Shown piece after piece: positions 5,291 to 6,875 of a stretch of DNA of 6,875 nucleotides. Positions within the stretch are counted from its first letter, which is position 1; the number at the start of each line of letters is the position of its first letter. This DNA comes from Pseudobdellovibrio sp. (GTDB lineage: Bacteria; Bdellovibrionota; Bdellovibrionia; Bdellovibrionales; Bdellovibrionaceae). Location of the stretch: positions 1-6,875 of the forward strand of contig JANWIU010000089.1 in the NCBI GenBank assembly GCA_025449725.1, read 5' to 3'. A program made the position numbers and the translations under genes. The notes beneath the pieces are model-generated. The model made no database searches. It was given only the letters and a program-made list of their open reading frames with translations, and was not told the DNA's origin.

Positions 5291-6875
5291 CTATTGAACT
5301 TTTTTAACTACACCTGAGTCCAGCATTAAGATGTGAACAGGGTGCACTAATTCCCGTTGTGAGTTCATTTCCACAGGGCCCGTGACAGTTTTTGTAGAGC
5401 CAAGGCCACGCAGGGCTGCGGCAAGAGACTCCCGCCCGGAAACGCCTGACGAAATTTGTTCTTTCACAATTTTCGTCGCTTCGTAGGCCTGTAGTTCAAC
5501 GATAGTAGGTTCTTCGTTGTAAATTTCGACATACTCCTTAAAAAACGCAGATTCGCGAATTTCTGTGTCGTTCATATCAAAGGCACCCGCAAAATAAATT
5601 CCCGCATCTTCATTGGCTGCGCGCTTAGGAAGATCTGCAGAATTCCACAAGTTAGTACCTAGATAATTCATGTCAACCACATCATTGAATTTCATAAACG
5701 CCAACACCTGGCCGAGAGCGCGGCTGTTATCAGGTACAAACACGACATCGAAATCAACTATCGGCGGAAGAATGTTGGCTTCAGCGTAGCTGTCGCGTTG
5801 GTTTTTAACCGGTTTTGTTTTTGCCTCACCTTTAGTTCTGCTTTCTTTTTCTTTTTTCTTGGCGTCTGCTTTTATTTCTTCAAGACGCTGCTTCAGTTCA
5901 TCTTTGCGAACTTCTTCGTAGTAAGTTCCAACCATTTTCTGAATAGGCTCAGAAAAATCATTAGTCTTAGGATCATAAGTTTGTGCGGCCGTTACCTGGC
6001 CACCGCGTGCGAGAACGTGATCCCAGAAGGTATTACTGAATTCAACGCCATAAGAATCGTTCGGGTAAAGGATGGCAAAACGTTTTGCAGATAGTTTATC
6101 AAACGCAAAGGAAACCAGGCGGTCCACTTGCATTTCCGGCGTTAAGGCATTTCTAAAAACATATTCGCCTAAATTGGTCAGGCCCGGCTTTTGTGAGAAA
6201 GCAATAAACGGAACACTGAAAAGTTCCGACTTCGATGCGATAGAAGTGGCCTCCTTGGCTGAAAAGCCGCCGAGTATCACAATAGCCTTATCTTCATTGA
6301 TCAGCTTTTCTACGCCCTTTGCAGCCAAATCAGGGTCGCTTTGAGAATCAAATAAGGCGATACGGAATTTTTTTTCACCCTTATTGATATCGAGGCCGAG
6401 GCGAATGGCATTAAGCGCATGTTGACCTACGCTGGAGTTGCGTCCTGTAAGCGGTAAAATGGCGCCTATGACGCTGGCGTCAGTTTCTGAAGTAGATTGT
6501 AGGGCCGCAAGTAAAACCGCAGCCTGGGTCGAATAAACGCTTTGTGGGTACATTGTTGTTAACGAGCGATAATATTCCCCGGCGCGGGCATCATCTTTGT
6601 TCTTTTGATAAGTTTTGCCGATTTTTAACAACAACTGCGGCTTGAAAGACAACAAGGACGGATCTGCCGCTGCAGCTTCTAATTCGTTAAGTGAAAGCGT
6701 ATTTTCAATCAGGTTATTGGCAACACTGAGGTTATTAACATTTTTTAAAAGGGCTTCTGGAGTTTGTACCTTAGGGATGATTTTAACTTCGACAGGCTGA
6801 ATAGGTTTTTCTGTATTAATTTTTTCTTGCTTAGGATCTTTAGGCTTAGATTCCGCTTCTTTTTTTGGAGTCGTC
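5291..6875 (-). CDS. LpoA-like periplasmic protein: TPR-like repeat plus type I periplasmic-binding domain (N-terminus outside window)
   Basis: The frame is open to the right edge, so this is a 527-residue C-terminal part. A TTG at 6655 could serve as a start but is not needed, because the frame continues upstream without a stop. In-window residues 1-40 are Lys/Glu/Pro rich, like a linker after a signal or lipoprotein sequence. Residues about 80-123 (LLLKIGKTYQKNKDDARAGE onward to MYPQS and beyond) look like a TPR hairpin. From about 134, IGAILPLTGRNSSVGQ begins a Peripla_BP_6 fold (leucine-binding-protein type) running almost to the end. E. coli LpoA combines TPR and such a fold and activates PBP1a from the outer membrane, so a role in peptidoglycan synthesis is the best guess; an amino-acid-binding role is the alternative. 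A Lys/Glu-rich insertion (about 309-357) interrupts the binding domain. The gene precedes the zinc-free dksA-type gene by 152 nt. Confidence 0.7.
   Translation of the reverse strand, partial: TTPKKEAESKPKDPKQEKINTEKPIQPVEVKIIPKVQTPEALLKNVNNLSVANNLIENTLSLNELEAAAADPSLLSFKPQLLLKIGKTYQKNKDDARAGEYYRSLTTMYPQSVYSTQAAVLLAALQSTSETDASVIGAILPLTGRNSSVGQHALNAIRLGLDINKGEKKFRIALFDSQSDPDLAAKGVEKLINEDKAIVILGGFSAKEATSIASKSELFSVPFIAFSQKPGLTNLGEYVFRNALTPEMQVDRLVSFAFDKLSAKRFAILYPNDSYGVEFSNTFWDHVLARGGQVTAAQTYDPKTNDFSEPIQKMVGTYYEEVRKDELKQRLEEIKADAKKKEKESRTKGEAKTKPVKNQRDSYAEANILPPIVDFDVVFVPDNSRALGQVLAFMKFNDVVDMNYLGTNLWNSADLPKRAANEDAGIYFAGAFDMNDTEIRESAFFKEYVEIYNEEPTIVELQAYEATKIVKEQISSGVSGRESLAAALRGLGSTKTVTGPVEMNSQRELVHPVHILMLDSGVVKKVQ

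Noticed and set aside
5798..6094. 98-codon + strand ORF with a phenylalanine-rich stretch resembling a membrane segment
   Set aside because: It is the antisense image of the lysine/glutamate-rich insertion of the LpoA-like gene; the Phe run is the complement of Lys codons.
6653..6655. TTG as the true start of the LpoA-like gene
   Set aside because: The frame is open from there to the window edge, the upstream residues look like a normal linker, and no signal peptide follows the TTG, so the gene is better read as truncated by the window.

Overview
The window has about 40% G+C by eye and looks like an ordinary chromosomal region of a Gram-negative bacterium. Secreted proteins, a LonA protease, two TraR/DksA-family regulators and an LpoA-like periplasmic protein fit a Bdellovibrio-like or other delta-type proteobacterium. 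That placement is inference from gene content, composition and style, not from a marker gene. I see no mobile element, tRNA, rRNA or CRISPR array.

Layout. Positions 1-1412 read on the + strand: the C-terminal part of an SGNH/GDSL-type hydrolase (5' end outside the window), then a 176-residue exported protein of unknown function. A perfect 13-bp hairpin at 1442-1470 separates these from everything downstream, which reads on the - strand and converges on it. In transcription order the - strand carries an LpoA-like (penicillin-binding-protein activator type) protein whose N-terminus lies beyond the right edge (6875-5291), a DksA-family protein that has lost its zinc ligands (5138-4782), a second DksA-family protein with an intact four-cysteine zinc finger (4623-4243), and lon (3913-1499). 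Gaps between the - strand genes are 152, 158 and 329 nt, so they are probably separate or loosely coupled units rather than one tight operon.

How they fit together. Lon is a cytoplasmic quality-control and regulatory protease, and the DksA-type proteins act on RNA polymerase through its secondary channel. Side by side they look like a stress and growth-rate control cluster. The LpoA-like protein, the hydrolase and the exported protein belong to the cell envelope.

The most interesting signal is regulatory. The zinc-finger dksA-type gene has its Shine-Dalgarno (AGGAGG) buried in a long stem whose other arm lies just upstream (4627-4666), a design that could gate translation. The zinc-free paralogue has its Shine-Dalgarno presented in the loop of a small hairpin (5138-5154). 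The 329-nt gap upstream of lon holds a possible very small basic + strand ORF interrupted by one in-frame amber codon, and a helically phased CCAGAC direct repeat. I found no clear new multi-gene system.
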